From Actinomycetospora sp. NBRC 106375 (GTDB lineage: Bacteria > Actinomycetota > Actinomycetes > Mycobacteriales > Pseudonocardiaceae): 64,000 bases of DNA. The stretch lies in NCBI RefSeq assembly GCF_030269665.1, contig NZ_BSTS01000008.1, positions 233,221 to 297,220 of the forward strand, in the 5' to 3' direction. Each line of letters opens with the position of its first letter. Position 1 is the stretch's first letter. Made by a program: the position numbers and the translations under genes. The notes below the pieces were generated by a model that was not told the origin of the DNA, made no database searches, and saw only the letters and a program-made list of their open reading frames with translations. Of this stretch, positions 32,883 to 41,882 are shown piece after piece.

Positions 32883-34043
32883 GTGCTGCAGGCTGATGCG
32901 CGGGGCGGGGTCCTCTGGGTCACCAGGGACAACTCGGCTCCGCACCCGTATCTCGTGGAGGCGTGTCGGCGCGCCGGCGCCGACGTCCGGGAAGTGCGCT
33001 GGGCCGAGGAGGTCGACGGTGGGCGGCCCATCGGGCGCTTCGTCGAGCTGGGCCGCGCCACGGGCAGAACGCACCCGATGAGCTTCAAGCTGATCAGCCC
33101 ACAGCTGCTGGCGAAGTTCGCGCGGGCGAGCGAGGACGTCGCCATCATCTACGAGCTCGGCCTCGTGGGCCTCTACGCCGGCATCTCCAAACTGGTCCGG
33201 CGGCGGGCCTTGATCTCGCTGGTGGAGGGGGACTATCGGCACCTCGGACGGACGGGCACGGTCTGGGCCAAGGTCGCCCTGCGGCGGCTGACGGCGCGCT
33301 CGATCGATCTGTTCATCGCCAACAACCCGCCGGCCAGGGACTACCTCGTCGAGACCTTGAAGGTGCCGCGCTCCCGGATCGTCACCGGCTGGTGGCTCGC
33401 GGGTCTGCCTCCCGACCTGCCCGGCCGGGCCCCGGTCGGGGCGGGCGCGCCGGAGGGCGCGCCCGTGTTCGTCTACGCCGGCCGACTGATCGCACCCAAG
33501 GGCGTCGACATGCTGATCGAGGCCGTCGCCATCCACGAGCGTGCGACCGGCCCCTGCGCTCTGTGGATCTTCGGCGACGGACCGGAGCGCGAGCACCTGG
33601 TCGAACTGGCCTCCCGGCGCGGGGTACAGGACTCGGTGACCTTCTTCGGCAGCGTCGACCCCGGCGCGCTGAAAGGTGCGATGGAGCTGTGTGACGCGCT
33701 CGTGTTCCCGACCCTGCAGGACCTGGTCGGGCGGGTGGTCGTCGAGGCGCTCACCCTGGGGGTCCCGGTCGTGGTCTCGCCCATGACCGGCGCGGCCGGC
33801 ACGGTCGTGCAGGACGGTATCAACGGGCTCGTCGCGGATCCGCGTGACCCGCGCGAGCTGGCTGACGCGCTGGCGCGGTCCGCCGAGCCGCGAACCCGCC
33901 GGACGCTGCATGAAGGCGCACGGCGCAGCAGCGCCGTGCTGGCGCCCGACGCGGTCGCCGCGCGGATCCTGCGCGCGGTGGCGCTGGTGCGCGAGCGGCG
34001 GGCACTCCCGCGCGCAGCGCGGCGTGAGGCGTCAGCTCACTGA
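32883..34043 (+). CDS. Family 4 glycosyltransferase
   Basis: A 386-residue GT-B fold enzyme. The C-terminal donor-binding half has 'APVFVYAGRLIAPKGVDMLIEAVAIHE' (residues about 196-222), 'LWIFGDGPEREHLVELA', 'VTFFGSVDPGALKGAMELCDALVFPTLQDLVGRVVVEALTLGVPVVVSPMTGAAGTVVQDGINGLVADPRDPRELA', which contain the E-x7-E motif of retaining GT4 enzymes. The N-terminal half is acceptor-specific. GTG 32883 has AGGAGG upstream. It probably adds one sugar to the lipid-linked repeat unit. It stands alone on the plus strand and converges with the beta-helix gene. Confidence 0.88.
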   Translation: MLQADARGGVLWVTRDNSAPHPYLVEACRRAGADVREVRWAEEVDGGRPIGRFVELGRATGRTHPMSFKLISPQLLAKFARASEDVAIIYELGLVGLYAGISKLVRRRALISLVEGDYRHLGRTGTVWAKVALRRLTARSIDLFIANNPPARDYLVETLKVPRSRIVTGWWLAGLPPDLPGRAPVGAGAPEGAPVFVYAGRLIAPKGVDMLIEAVAIHERATGPCALWIFGDGPEREHLVELASRRGVQDSVTFFGSVDPGALKGAMELCDALVFPTLQDLVGRVVVEALTLGVPVVVSPMTGAAGTVVQDGINGLVADPRDPRELADALARSAEPRTRRTLHEGARRSSAVLAPDAVAARILRAVALVRERRALPRAARREASAH

Positions 34044-34077
34044 TCGACGCCCGTTCCCCGGGGCCGTTCCGGCTTCG

Positions 34078-35301
34078 CTAGGCCCCGCAGGAGGCCGGCT
34101 GGATGGTGTTGCCGCTGAAGCTGATGTCCCGGGCGGCGAGGTCGGCGCCGTTGTCGGCTCCCACGCCTACGGGGTGCGCCCCGTCCCCGGTGCTGCAGAT
34201 CATGTTGTCGTGGACGCGCAAGCCGGTGAGCAGGTGCGCCGGTGGCGTCGAGTCGGGACGTTCCTGCTGGGTTCCGGTGATCCCGTTGTAGTTGCCCGAG
34301 AGGCGGTTGCCGTAGACCTCCACCTCGGAGCTGGAGGCCACCGTGATGCCGCCGTCCCAGTACCACCCTGAGGCGCCGAACCCGTTGCGGTATATCCGGT
34401 TGTTCCGGATGGTCGCGTCCCGGCTGATCTCGTAGAAGATCCCCTCCGCGCGGTTGCCCTCGACCAGGTTGTTCTCGATGACCACGTCGTGGGCGTTGAT
34501 GTCGGCCCAGATTCCTTTGCAGTCGTTGTCGTGGACGTGGGCGTTGCGGACGGTGACCTGCCCGACGTCCCACTTGATGCCCCCGCCCTCGAAGGCACAG
34601 GGGGCCCGGAGCACGTGGTTGCGCGCCAGCTCGGGCCCGTCCAGGGTGGTCGGGTCGTTGTCGAGCCCGTCCAGGACGATGCCGGTGGCTTCGTTGCCGC
34701 CGATGCCCAGCTGATCGTTGTCGTTGTAGCGGCCACCGAGGATTCTCATGCCGTCGGCGACCAGGAGACCCGCCCAGGAGTTGTGCAGAGCCGACACGTT
34801 GCGGACGAGCCAGCCGCTGGCACGGGGATCCGGTTGGATGGCTGCGCCCTGCCTGCTGCTCTCGTAGTCCCGCACCGTGATCGAGTCCAGGGTCACGTCT
34901 GTCGCCCCACCCGAGAACGCCGACGGGAGGCTCCGCCCACCGTCCAGCACCGCGCCCGGCTCCCCGCAGTACGTGTCACCAGACTGCGGCCGGACGCTGA
35001 AGTTCCGCGGGTGGACCCCCGCCTTGACGATGTAGGTGGTGCCGGGCCCGTGCGCGTTCACGACGCTCTGGGCGTCGTCCCCGACGCCGATCCCCACACC
35101 GCCTCCATCGAGGCACGACGACGCGGACGGCCGTGCTGGTTCGCCCGGGGGCGCCTGGGGAGGACGTGGCGACGTGCTCCGCGACCCGGCCGTGATCGTG
35201 ACGACGGCGATCAAGCCGAGTACCAGGCTCCCCGCGACCAGCGCCCACCGCCGCCTCCGGTCACGACCCGACCCGGGGGTGGCGGGGTCATCGAGAGGCA
35301 T
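34078..35301 (-). CDS. Secreted right-handed beta-helix protein
   Basis: A 407-residue protein with an N-terminal membrane anchor or signal ('RRWALVAGSLVLGLIAVVTI', residues about 17-36), a Pro/Ser-rich linker and then a repetitive region: 'VTLDSITVRDYESSRQGAAI', 'GWLVRNVSALHNSWAGLLVADG', 'VTVRNAHVHDNDCKGIWADI', 'VVIENNLVEGNRAEGIFYEI', 'ATIRNNRIYRNGFGASGWYW', 'EVEVYGNRLSGNYNGITGT'. These are parallel beta-helix coils as in NosD, pectate lyases and AlgG-type epimerases. In this location an extracytoplasmic lyase or epimerase acting on the polymer is possible, but no catalytic residues can be assigned. Its start overlaps the GMC gene's end by 14 bp, so it is the last gene of a three-gene operon. 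Confidence 0.8.
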   Translation of the reverse strand: MPLDDPATPGSGRDRRRRWALVAGSLVLGLIAVVTITAGSRSTSPRPPQAPPGEPARPSASSCLDGGGVGIGVGDDAQSVVNAHGPGTTYIVKAGVHPRNFSVRPQSGDTYCGEPGAVLDGGRSLPSAFSGGATDVTLDSITVRDYESSRQGAAIQPDPRASGWLVRNVSALHNSWAGLLVADGMRILGGRYNDNDQLGIGGNEATGIVLDGLDNDPTTLDGPELARNHVLRAPCAFEGGGIKWDVGQVTVRNAHVHDNDCKGIWADINAHDVVIENNLVEGNRAEGIFYEISRDATIRNNRIYRNGFGASGWYWDGGITVASSSEVEVYGNRLSGNYNGITGTQQERPDSTPPAHLLTGLRVHDNMICSTGDGAHPVGVGADNGADLAARDISFSGNTIQPASCGA

Positions 35302-36904
35302 CGGGGTGAACGCGGATCTCGGCCAGCCGCTTCTTCAGATGGTCGGCCAACCGCAGAGACAACGCGACGACCGTGAGCGTCGGATTGGAGCATCCGTAGG
35401 TCGGGAACACCGAGCTGCCCGCGACATAGAGGTTGCGGATGCCGTGCACCCGGGAGTCGGCGTCGACCACCCCCTGGGACGCGTCGGTGTGCATCCGTGT
35501 CGCGCCGAGGTGGTGGAAGTTGCCCTCGAACAGGGTCGGTGGTTGCTCGTCACCCAACATGAGCTCGACCTGGCCGAGCCCCGCTCCCCGCAACGCCTCG
35601 TCGACGGCTTCCTGCGACGCTCGGATCGAGGCGCGATCCGAGTCGGCCGGTCGCCAATCGACACGAGCGACAGGCAGGCCGAACCGGTCGCGCCGGGTGC
35701 CGAGAGTCACCCGGGAATCCGGGTTGGGTGCCTGCTCGCCCTGGGCGCGCAGAGCGAGGACGCCGCGGGCGTCATCGGGCATACGCAGACGCTCTCGAGC
35801 GAAGGTGCCGAGGTCCCCGAGACCGGCGACGACGTTGCGGAGGTGACCGCCGATCCCCGCCGGCAGCGGTCGGCGGCTCCGGGCCTTGGCCAGGGTCGCG
35901 AGCGATCGGACCGCCTCGCTCATCATGGAGAGGTTCCGAGGCAGCGGGAAGAACGCGCAGTTGAGGAGCTGCCGTTGCCGCTGCGCGGCGTCCGTGACCC
36001 GCAGCGCCCCTTGCACCCGTACCCCGGGTGTCGGCTCGTTGACGTCGTAGAGGCCGGCACGACGCACCAGGTCCGGAGAGGCCGGGAGGATGTACCCGGT
36101 GCGGGCCGACATGCGTTCGGCGAAGAACCGTCCGACCAGGTCGTGATCGTTGCCGAGACCGTGGCGGTGGACCCGGCGGCTCTGCAGCAGCAAGCGCGGG
36201 TTCTCGATCCCGCCCGCGGCCAATACGACCAGCCCGGCTCGGACGAAGCACCGTGAGCCGTCCTCGCGCCGCAATTCGACACGATTCACCCGGCCGGGAT
36301 CGCCGTCGGTGGCCAGGTCCACCACCGAGGCGTGGAGCACCAGCGTGACGTTCGGAGCGCGGACCAGCTCCTCGTAGAACCCGCTGAAATCGTCGATGCC
36401 GCGGTGGAACACCGTGCTCTCGACCGTACCCGGGAGCAGCGGCAGGGGTGGCGTCCGATCCTGGTCGGCCCAGCGCCGGGCGTCGTAGTCGAACGGGCCG
36501 AGCCGGCAGAGCTCCTGAGCCTGGACGTAGTACGGCTCGAGGTGCGCGCGGTCGAACGGCCAGCCGGAATAGCGAATCCCGGGCCGGACTTCGAAGTCGA
36601 TCGGGTCGAGTGGCCGAGCAGCCCAGCTGTCATCACCGGGCCGGAACCAGTGCCTGCTCGTCCCGCCGAACGCCCGCACCCGGGACTGGTGCAGCCGGTG
36701 GAGGGGATAACCGTCGCTCTGGCCTCGATTCAACCGCTGCGCGCCGCGTTCCGCATCCCTGCCGCCACTCTCCAGCAGCCAGACCTCGGCGTCGTTGCCG
36801 ATCAGCTCCCGGGCGATCGTGATCCCCGCCGGACCGGCCCCGACGACGCAGACGTCCACGTCGACCTGCTGGTCGTTGTCGAGCTCCCGCACATCCGACA
36901 GCAC
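35288..36904 (-). CDS. GMC-family flavin oxidoreductase
   Basis: A 538-residue FAD enzyme. 'VDVCVVGAGPAGITIARELIGNDAEVWLLESG' is the N-terminal dinucleotide-binding motif. 'RAFGGTSRHWFRPGD' and 'VVLAAGGIENPRLLL' continue the fold, and 'EGNFHHLGATRMHTDASQGVVDADSRVHGIRNLYVAGSSVFPTYGCSNPTLTVVALSLRLADHL' is the C-terminal GMC domain with the His and Asn catalytic pair. No signal peptide is seen. Relatives oxidise sugars, alcohols or sterols. In a polysaccharide locus a sugar or lipid-linked sugar is the natural guess. GTG 36904 has GGAGGAGG upstream. It follows the GT2 gene by 32 bp and overlaps the beta-helix gene. Confidence 0.85.
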   Translation of the reverse strand: MLSDVRELDNDQQVDVDVCVVGAGPAGITIARELIGNDAEVWLLESGGRDAERGAQRLNRGQSDGYPLHRLHQSRVRAFGGTSRHWFRPGDDSWAARPLDPIDFEVRPGIRYSGWPFDRAHLEPYYVQAQELCRLGPFDYDARRWADQDRTPPLPLLPGTVESTVFHRGIDDFSGFYEELVRAPNVTLVLHASVVDLATDGDPGRVNRVELRREDGSRCFVRAGLVVLAAGGIENPRLLLQSRRVHRHGLGNDHDLVGRFFAERMSARTGYILPASPDLVRRAGLYDVNEPTPGVRVQGALRVTDAAQRQRQLLNCAFFPLPRNLSMMSEAVRSLATLAKARSRRPLPAGIGGHLRNVVAGLGDLGTFARERLRMPDDARGVLALRAQGEQAPNPDSRVTLGTRRDRFGLPVARVDWRPADSDRASIRASQEAVDEALRGAGLGQVELMLGDEQPPTLFEGNFHHLGATRMHTDASQGVVDADSRVHGIRNLYVAGSSVFPTYGCSNPTLTVVALSLRLADHLKKRLAEIRVHPDASR

Positions 36905-36936
36905 CTGTGGTCCTCCTCCCTCGTCGCCGAGCGATG

Positions 36937-37896
36937 CTAGGTCGTCCGGAGAGGGATGGCGGCCGCGGTCGTAAACGCGAGCCGGACCGGCAACCACTTG
37001 GGCGACGGGCCGAGCGCCCTGACCGTTGGTAGCCGGAACAGCCGAAGCACATCTCTGGCCTCGGCGAGCCGCCCTTTTCGCAGCCGGCGATAGGCACCGG
37101 CCAGAATGAATTGATGCATGTAGTCGGCCTCCCAGCGGCGCACCTCACGCTCGGAGACGACACCGGTGGCGACGGCCCGGTCGAAGATGCCGTCGAGCAC
37201 ATCGATCGTGCGCGGGTTCCACATGCCCATGGTCGCCGCGGCCTCGTGGATCGTGTAGGCGCAGGTGGCGACGGGCATGCACCGCGCGCCGTAGCGGGAC
37301 AACAGCCTGACCCACATGTCCGTGTCGGCCGCGTCGCCCACCTCGGGCTCGAACATGCCCGCCGCGGCGAGTGCCGTTCTGCGGACGACGACCATCGGTT
37401 CCCGCACGAAGGACGAGTTGCGGAGAAGCCGACGCAGCGCCTCTCCGGGGGGCAGGTACTGCTCGCGTTCGAAGGTCTGCTCGCGTCGTTTGACCCCGTC
37501 GACGTCCACGATGTGGGCCCCGAAGACCACGACCTGCTCGCGGGAAGGCATGCGGCGGAGGCCGTCGATCATGAACTGTCCGGACGTGGGCAGCATGAGA
37601 TCGTCGTCGTCGAGCTGCTGGACCCATTCGCCGCCGGCCAGCCCGGCCGCGAGGTTCATGTTCTCGATCATTGCCAAAGCCGGACGATTCCAGACGTAGG
37701 TGTGCCCGCCCGGCCAGTCCGTGAGCAGACGCTCCACCACGCGCCCGCTGGCGTCGGTGTCCGAGCCGTCGGAGACGGTGACCTCGACGTGCTCGGCCAC
37801 CGGGGCCATCGCGGTGATGACCGAGCGCAACGCCCGTTCGAGCAGTTCCGGACGATTCCGAGTGGGCATGACAAGCGAAAGGACGGGGCTTGTCAC
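36937..37896 (-). CDS. Family 2 glycosyltransferase
   Basis: A 319-residue GT-A enzyme: 'LSLVMPTRNRPELLERALRSVI' at the N-terminus, 'VEVTVSDGSDTDASGRVVERLL', and 'GGEWVQQLDDDDLMLPTSGQFMIDGL' with the DxD metal-binding motif (residues about 92-100). The second half ('SFVREPMVVVRRTALAAAGMFEPEVGDAADTDMWVRLLSRYG') contains the acceptor side. GTG 37896 follows GGAGG. It is the first gene of the minus-strand GT2-GMC-beta-helix operon and is divergent from UDP-glucose dehydrogenase. Operator copy B lies in the shared promoter region. Confidence 0.88.
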   Translation of the reverse strand: MTSPVLSLVMPTRNRPELLERALRSVITAMAPVAEHVEVTVSDGSDTDASGRVVERLLTDWPGGHTYVWNRPALAMIENMNLAAGLAGGEWVQQLDDDDLMLPTSGQFMIDGLRRMPSREQVVVFGAHIVDVDGVKRREQTFEREQYLPPGEALRRLLRNSSFVREPMVVVRRTALAAAGMFEPEVGDAADTDMWVRLLSRYGARCMPVATCAYTIHEAAATMGMWNPRTIDVLDGIFDRAVATGVVSEREVRRWEADYMHQFILAGAYRRLRKGRLAEARDVLRLFRLPTVRALGPSPKWLPVRLAFTTAAAIPLRTT

Positions 37897-37962
37897 GAAA
37901 GACCTCCAGGCGGCCCATCACGTCGCGGACCACACCACGATCTCAGGTGGTGCCGGGCATTG

Positions 37963-37986
37963 AATCGTCACTCTTGACGACCGACA
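37963..37986. promoter_or_regulatory. EPS-region operator, perfect copy B
   Basis: TCGTCA-CTCT-TGACGA (37965-37980) is a perfect inverted repeat embedded in a 24-base block that matches 18874-18897 at all but one base. It lies 66 bp upstream of ATG 38046 of UDP-glucose dehydrogenase and about the same distance from the divergent GT2 gene, so one site could control both. Confidence 0.7.
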
Positions 37987-38045
37987 CGGGACGCTCGCGC
38001 TGCCACCATTCTCACCGTCTTGCACGGCGGCCCCAGGAGAGCCGG

Positions 38046-39374
38046 ATGTTCGCTCGTCACGTGCGTGTCATCGGCACGGGCTACGTAGGGTTGACCACCG
38101 GCGCGTGCCTGGCCTCCCTCGGCCACTCGGTGGTGTGCGCGGACATCGACGTCGCCAAGGTCGAGGCGCTGAGCCGGGGCGAGGTCGAGCTCCTGGAGCC
38201 AGGCCTCGGCGAGCTCGTCACCACCGGGCTCGCCGCGGGACGCCTGTCCTTCGTGGTGGGCGCCGAGGCGGCCCTCGACGATCCCGACGGGCCGGCCGAG
38301 CTGGTGTTCCTGTGCCTGCCGACGCCGATGGGCGTGGGCGGGGTCGCCGACCTGTCCACCGTGGAGAGCGTCCTCGAGAACGTCCGCGACGTGCTCCCAC
38401 CGGGAATGGTCGTGGTCAACAAGTCCACGGTCCCGGTCGGCACCGCCCGCCGTACCGCCGAGATCATCGGCCGCGACGACGTCGCGGTCGTCAGCAACCC
38501 GGAGTTCCTGCGCGAGGGCTCGGCCGTGCGCGACTTCCTCAACCCGGACCGCATCGTCGTCGGCGGCGACGCCCAGGACGCGGCGGAACGGGTGGCGGCG
38601 CTCTACTCCCGCCTCGGCACCCCCACGGTGCTGACGGACGCCGCGAGTGCTGAGCTCGTGAAGTACGCGGCCAACTGCTTCCTCGCCGTGAAGCTGTCCT
38701 ACGTCAACGCGCTGGCCGAGCTGTGCGAGAGGGTCGGCGCCGACATCGACGACGTCACCGAGGGCATGGGCTACGACCACCGCATCGGTCAGTCCTTCCT
38801 CACCCCCGGCCCGGGGTGGGGCGGGTCGTGCCTGCCCAAGGACACCCACGCGCTGCTCCAGGTCGCCGATGTCGTCGACTTCGAGTTCCGCCTGCTCCGC
38901 GCGTCGATCGAGACCAACCTGCGGCAGCGCCAGCGGATGGTCGACAAGGTCCGGCTGGCCGTGACCGGGTCACGCACGGGGTCGCTGTCGCGCACCCGCC
39001 TCGGCCTGCTCGGCCTCACCTTCAAGGCGGGGACCGACGACCTGCGCGACTCCCCCGCCATCGCCGTCGCCGCCCTGCTGCGGCAGGCCGGAGCCGAGCT
39101 CGTCGGGTACGACCCCGCGGTCTCGCCGGACTCGGAGGCACCCGAGCTCGCCGGCATCGAGGTCGTCGACGATCCCGCCGTCGTCGCGAAGAACGCCGAC
39201 GCCCTCGTCGTGCTCACCGAGTGGCCGGGGTTCCGCACGCTCCCCTGGTCCGACCTGGCCCAGCTCGTGGCGCAGCCGGTCGTCGTCGACACCCGCAACA
39301 TCCTCGACGCCGACGTCCTCGACCGCGCCGGGTTCACCGTGCACGCTCTCGGACGGCGCCGGCCCGGTTCCTGA
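38046..39374 (+). CDS. ugd: UDP-glucose 6-dehydrogenase
   Basis: A 442-residue enzyme that oxidises UDP-glucose to UDP-glucuronate with two NAD+. 'HVRVIGTGYVGLTTGACLASLGHSVVCADID' is the N-terminal NAD site. 'VVNKSTVPVGTARRTAEI' and 'VSNPEFLREGSAVRDFLNPDRIVVG' are signature stretches, and 'FLTPGPGWGGSCLPKDTHAL' contains the catalytic Cys (about 260). The C-terminal domain has 'LGLTFKAGTDDLRDSPAIAVAALL'. ATG 38046 has AGGAGAG upstream. UDP-glucuronate can feed the UDP-xylose synthase-like enzyme encoded at 23393 or be used directly. Operator B lies in its promoter. Confidence 0.95.
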   Translation: MFARHVRVIGTGYVGLTTGACLASLGHSVVCADIDVAKVEALSRGEVELLEPGLGELVTTGLAAGRLSFVVGAEAALDDPDGPAELVFLCLPTPMGVGGVADLSTVESVLENVRDVLPPGMVVVNKSTVPVGTARRTAEIIGRDDVAVVSNPEFLREGSAVRDFLNPDRIVVGGDAQDAAERVAALYSRLGTPTVLTDAASAELVKYAANCFLAVKLSYVNALAELCERVGADIDDVTEGMGYDHRIGQSFLTPGPGWGGSCLPKDTHALLQVADVVDFEFRLLRASIETNLRQRQRMVDKVRLAVTGSRTGSLSRTRLGLLGLTFKAGTDDLRDSPAIAVAALLRQAGAELVGYDPAVSPDSEAPELAGIEVVDDPAVVAKNADALVVLTEWPGFRTLPWSDLAQLVAQPVVVDTRNILDADVLDRAGFTVHALGRRRPGS

Positions 39375-39395
39375 GGTCCGGACCGACGACGAGGC

Positions 39396-39578
39396 TCAGA
39401 CCCCGAGGCTCACGTGCAGGCTGATCCCCAGCAGCACGAGCGGCCACAGGAACAACGCGAGGAGGAACGACAGCAGCGACGAGAGATCGGTGATCCCGTA
39501 GCCGTTGGACAGGGCCACGACCAGCCCGACGATCAGGTAGACCACGGCCCCCAACGAAATGCTCCGACCTCGACGCAT
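39396..39578 (-). CDS. Small two-helix membrane protein
   Basis: The protein is 60 residues from ATG 39578 (MRRGRSISLGAVVYLIVG), with AGGAG upstream at proper distance. Two hydrophobic helices (about 8-26 and 36-57) are joined by 'SNGYGITDLSS'. No family is assigned, although many actinobacteria have similar short hypothetical membrane proteins. It is convergent with ugd and 70 bp from the end of the deacetylase-synthase fusion gene, with which it may be cotranscribed. Confidence 0.55.
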   Translation of the reverse strand: MRRGRSISLGAVVYLIVGLVVALSNGYGITDLSSLLSFLLALFLWPLVLLGISLHVSLGV

Positions 39579-39648
39579 GGCTGACTCCTGACCTCGTGGG
39601 TGTCCGCCCAGCCAACACCCACGACGCTCCGTGTCCATTCCGGGTCGG

Positions 39649-41880
39649 TCAGCGGCGGCTGAGGACCACCAGACGGCTCCCGGACGGCGCCGGAGCGCTC
39701 GGCGGCATCGGGTTCTGCGCCAGGAGCTCGTCCAGCCCACCCACACGCCGCAGCTTCTGCCACCCGAGCCGGATCCCGCCGAGTGCGGTGACCATCGAGC
39801 GGATCAGCACCGCGTACATCAGCTGCCGATAGACGATCTGCTGCAGCGGCAGGAACACCAGCACGCCGAGCTTCTCCCGCTCGAGCCGGAAGGCGATGAT
39901 CGCGGCCACGACCTGGACGGCCAGCACCGACGACCACATCACGAGCGTCGTCACCGGGTCGAGGAAGAGCAGCCCGTAGACCAGGAAGATGTCGACGAGC
40001 GGCGCCAGCAGCGGCAGCAGCACCTGGAACACCGCGAGGTGCGCCAGCCCGACGCGGCCGAACCGGCCCGAGGCACCGGACTCCACCACCGCGCGGCGGT
40101 GCTTCCACATCGACTGCATCGTCCCGTAGCTCCAGCGGTAGCGCTGGCGCCACAGCTGGCCCAGCGTCGCCGGCGCCTCGGTCCAGGCCCGCGCCGAGTC
40201 CTCGTAGACCACGCGCCACCCGGACCGGCAGATCGCCATCGTCAGGTCGGTGTCCTCGGCGAGGGTGTCGTCGCTGACGCCGCCGACCTGCAGCAGGACC
40301 TGGCGGCGGAACGCGCCGACCGCGCCCGGGATCGTGGGCATGCAGCGCAGCACGTCGTAGACGCGGCGGTCGACGTTGAAGCCCATCACGTACTCGATGT
40401 GCTGCCAGCGCCCGAGCAGGCCCCGCCGGGACGCGACCTTCGCGTTCCCCGCCACGGCGCCCACGCTCGGATCCCCGAACGGCTGCACCAGCCGTCCCAC
40501 GGTCGACGGCTCCAGCACCGTGTCCCCGTCGATCATGACGATCAGGTCGTGGCGCGCGTGCGCGATGCCGGCGTTGAGCGCAGCGGGCTTGCCGCTGTTC
40601 TCCTGGCGGATCACGCGCACGTTCCGCAGCCGCAGCGCCTCCACGATCTCCGCGGTGCCGTCGGTGCTGCCGTCGTCGACCACCAGCACCTCGACCGGGT
40701 GCTCGCTCGCGACCAGCGATCGCACGGTCGCTGCGATGTTCTCCTTCTCGTTGTAGGCCGGGACGATCACCGAGACCGGTGCGGTCACCGGCGGGCCCCA
40801 CGAGAAGCCGGGCGCATGCCGCCGGCGGTGGTGCCGCACGGCGACCACCAGCATCAGCACCAGCCGGATCACCACCAGCACGCCCACGATGACCAGCAGC
40901 CAGGTCAGGGCGTCGACGACGACCCCGGCCACCGCCACCAGCCCGATCAGCGTGGCGCCGGCGAGGTGCGCGCCGGCCGACACGGCCCGGTTGTCGGCGG
41001 GCAGCCCGACCGCCGTCTCCGCGGTGGCGAAGCGGTAGCCCTGCGCCTGCATCTCGGGGATCAGACGGTCGAGCGCAGCGACGGTCTGCGAGCGGTCCCC
41101 GCCGGCGTCGTGCATCAGCACGACCCCGCCCGCGCCGTTCGCCGGCACGGCGTTGCGCACGATCGCGTCGACCCCGGGGCGCTCCCAGTCGCGGCTGTCG
41201 GTGTCGGACAGCACGGTGACGTAGCCGTCGGCCCCGGCGGCCTGGAAGGAGTGCAGCGCGTCGAGGGTGACCGCGTTCGCCGTCGACGAGTACGGCGGGC
41301 GCAGCAGGTAGCTCGACTCCCCCAGCGCCCCGGCCAGCACGAGCTGGGTCTCGGAGAGCTCGCGGTCGATACGCAGACCCGACGCGTCGGACAGGTCGGG
41401 GTGGGTGAACGTGTGCAGGCCGACCTCGGAGCCGGCGGCGCGGATCTCGCGCAGCAGCTCGGGGTGGCGCGCGGCGTTCGAGCCCACGACGAAGAACGTC
41501 GCCGGCACGTGGTGGCGCTGCAGCACCTCGAGGACCCGCGGGGTCCAGGTGGGGTCGGGGCCGTCGTCGAAGGTCAGCGCGACCGTCTTCGCGGGCATCC
41601 GGGCGCTCGTCGGGTTCGCACCGCGCGCGTCGATGACGGGACCGCCGTCGGTGATGGCGGGCGGGACGCCGTCGGTCGCGTCGACCTCCGGCACCGCCCC
41701 GCCGGCGTCGACGCCGACCTGCGAGCGCGCCAGCCCGTCGACCAGCAGCAGGCAGCCGAACATCGTCAGCGCGATCACGACGAGCACGACGCCGCGGCGC
41801 GGCAGCCAGGGGCGCCGGGTGCGGGGTGCGCGCTGGGCGGACCGGAGGTCGCGGCCGCGACGGGCGGCGTGACGGGCCAC
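39649..41880 (-). CDS. Polysaccharide deacetylase-glycosyltransferase 2 fusion (NodB+NodC type)
   Basis: A 743-residue membrane enzyme. After one TM helix (about 30-50) comes a CE4 deacetylase domain with 'ALTFDDGPDP' (DD), 'GLHTFTHPDLSD' (zinc His) and 'LLRPPYSS'. A TM pair follows, then a processive GT2 domain: 'VSVIVPAYNEKENIAATVRSLV', 'VLVVDDGSTDGT', 'LIVMIDGDTVLEP' (DxD), 'DTLAEDTDLTMAI' and 'WRQRYRWSYG' (QxxRW), with three to four TM helices at the C-terminus. It should make and deacetylate a beta-linked hexosamine polymer, by comparison with NodC/PgaC. GTG 41880 follows the stop of the His-rich gene by two bases. A broken copy lies at 61184-62880. Confidence 0.88.
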   Translation of the reverse strand: MARHAARRGRDLRSAQRAPRTRRPWLPRRGVVLVVIALTMFGCLLLVDGLARSQVGVDAGGAVPEVDATDGVPPAITDGGPVIDARGANPTSARMPAKTVALTFDDGPDPTWTPRVLEVLQRHHVPATFFVVGSNAARHPELLREIRAAGSEVGLHTFTHPDLSDASGLRIDRELSETQLVLAGALGESSYLLRPPYSSTANAVTLDALHSFQAAGADGYVTVLSDTDSRDWERPGVDAIVRNAVPANGAGGVVLMHDAGGDRSQTVAALDRLIPEMQAQGYRFATAETAVGLPADNRAVSAGAHLAGATLIGLVAVAGVVVDALTWLLVIVGVLVVIRLVLMLVVAVRHHRRRHAPGFSWGPPVTAPVSVIVPAYNEKENIAATVRSLVASEHPVEVLVVDDGSTDGTAEIVEALRLRNVRVIRQENSGKPAALNAGIAHARHDLIVMIDGDTVLEPSTVGRLVQPFGDPSVGAVAGNAKVASRRGLLGRWQHIEYVMGFNVDRRVYDVLRCMPTIPGAVGAFRRQVLLQVGGVSDDTLAEDTDLTMAICRSGWRVVYEDSARAWTEAPATLGQLWRQRYRWSYGTMQSMWKHRRAVVESGASGRFGRVGLAHLAVFQVLLPLLAPLVDIFLVYGLLFLDPVTTLVMWSSVLAVQVVAAIIAFRLEREKLGVLVFLPLQQIVYRQLMYAVLIRSMVTALGGIRLGWQKLRRVGGLDELLAQNPMPPSAPAPSGSRLVVLSRR

Positions 41881-41882
41881 GG

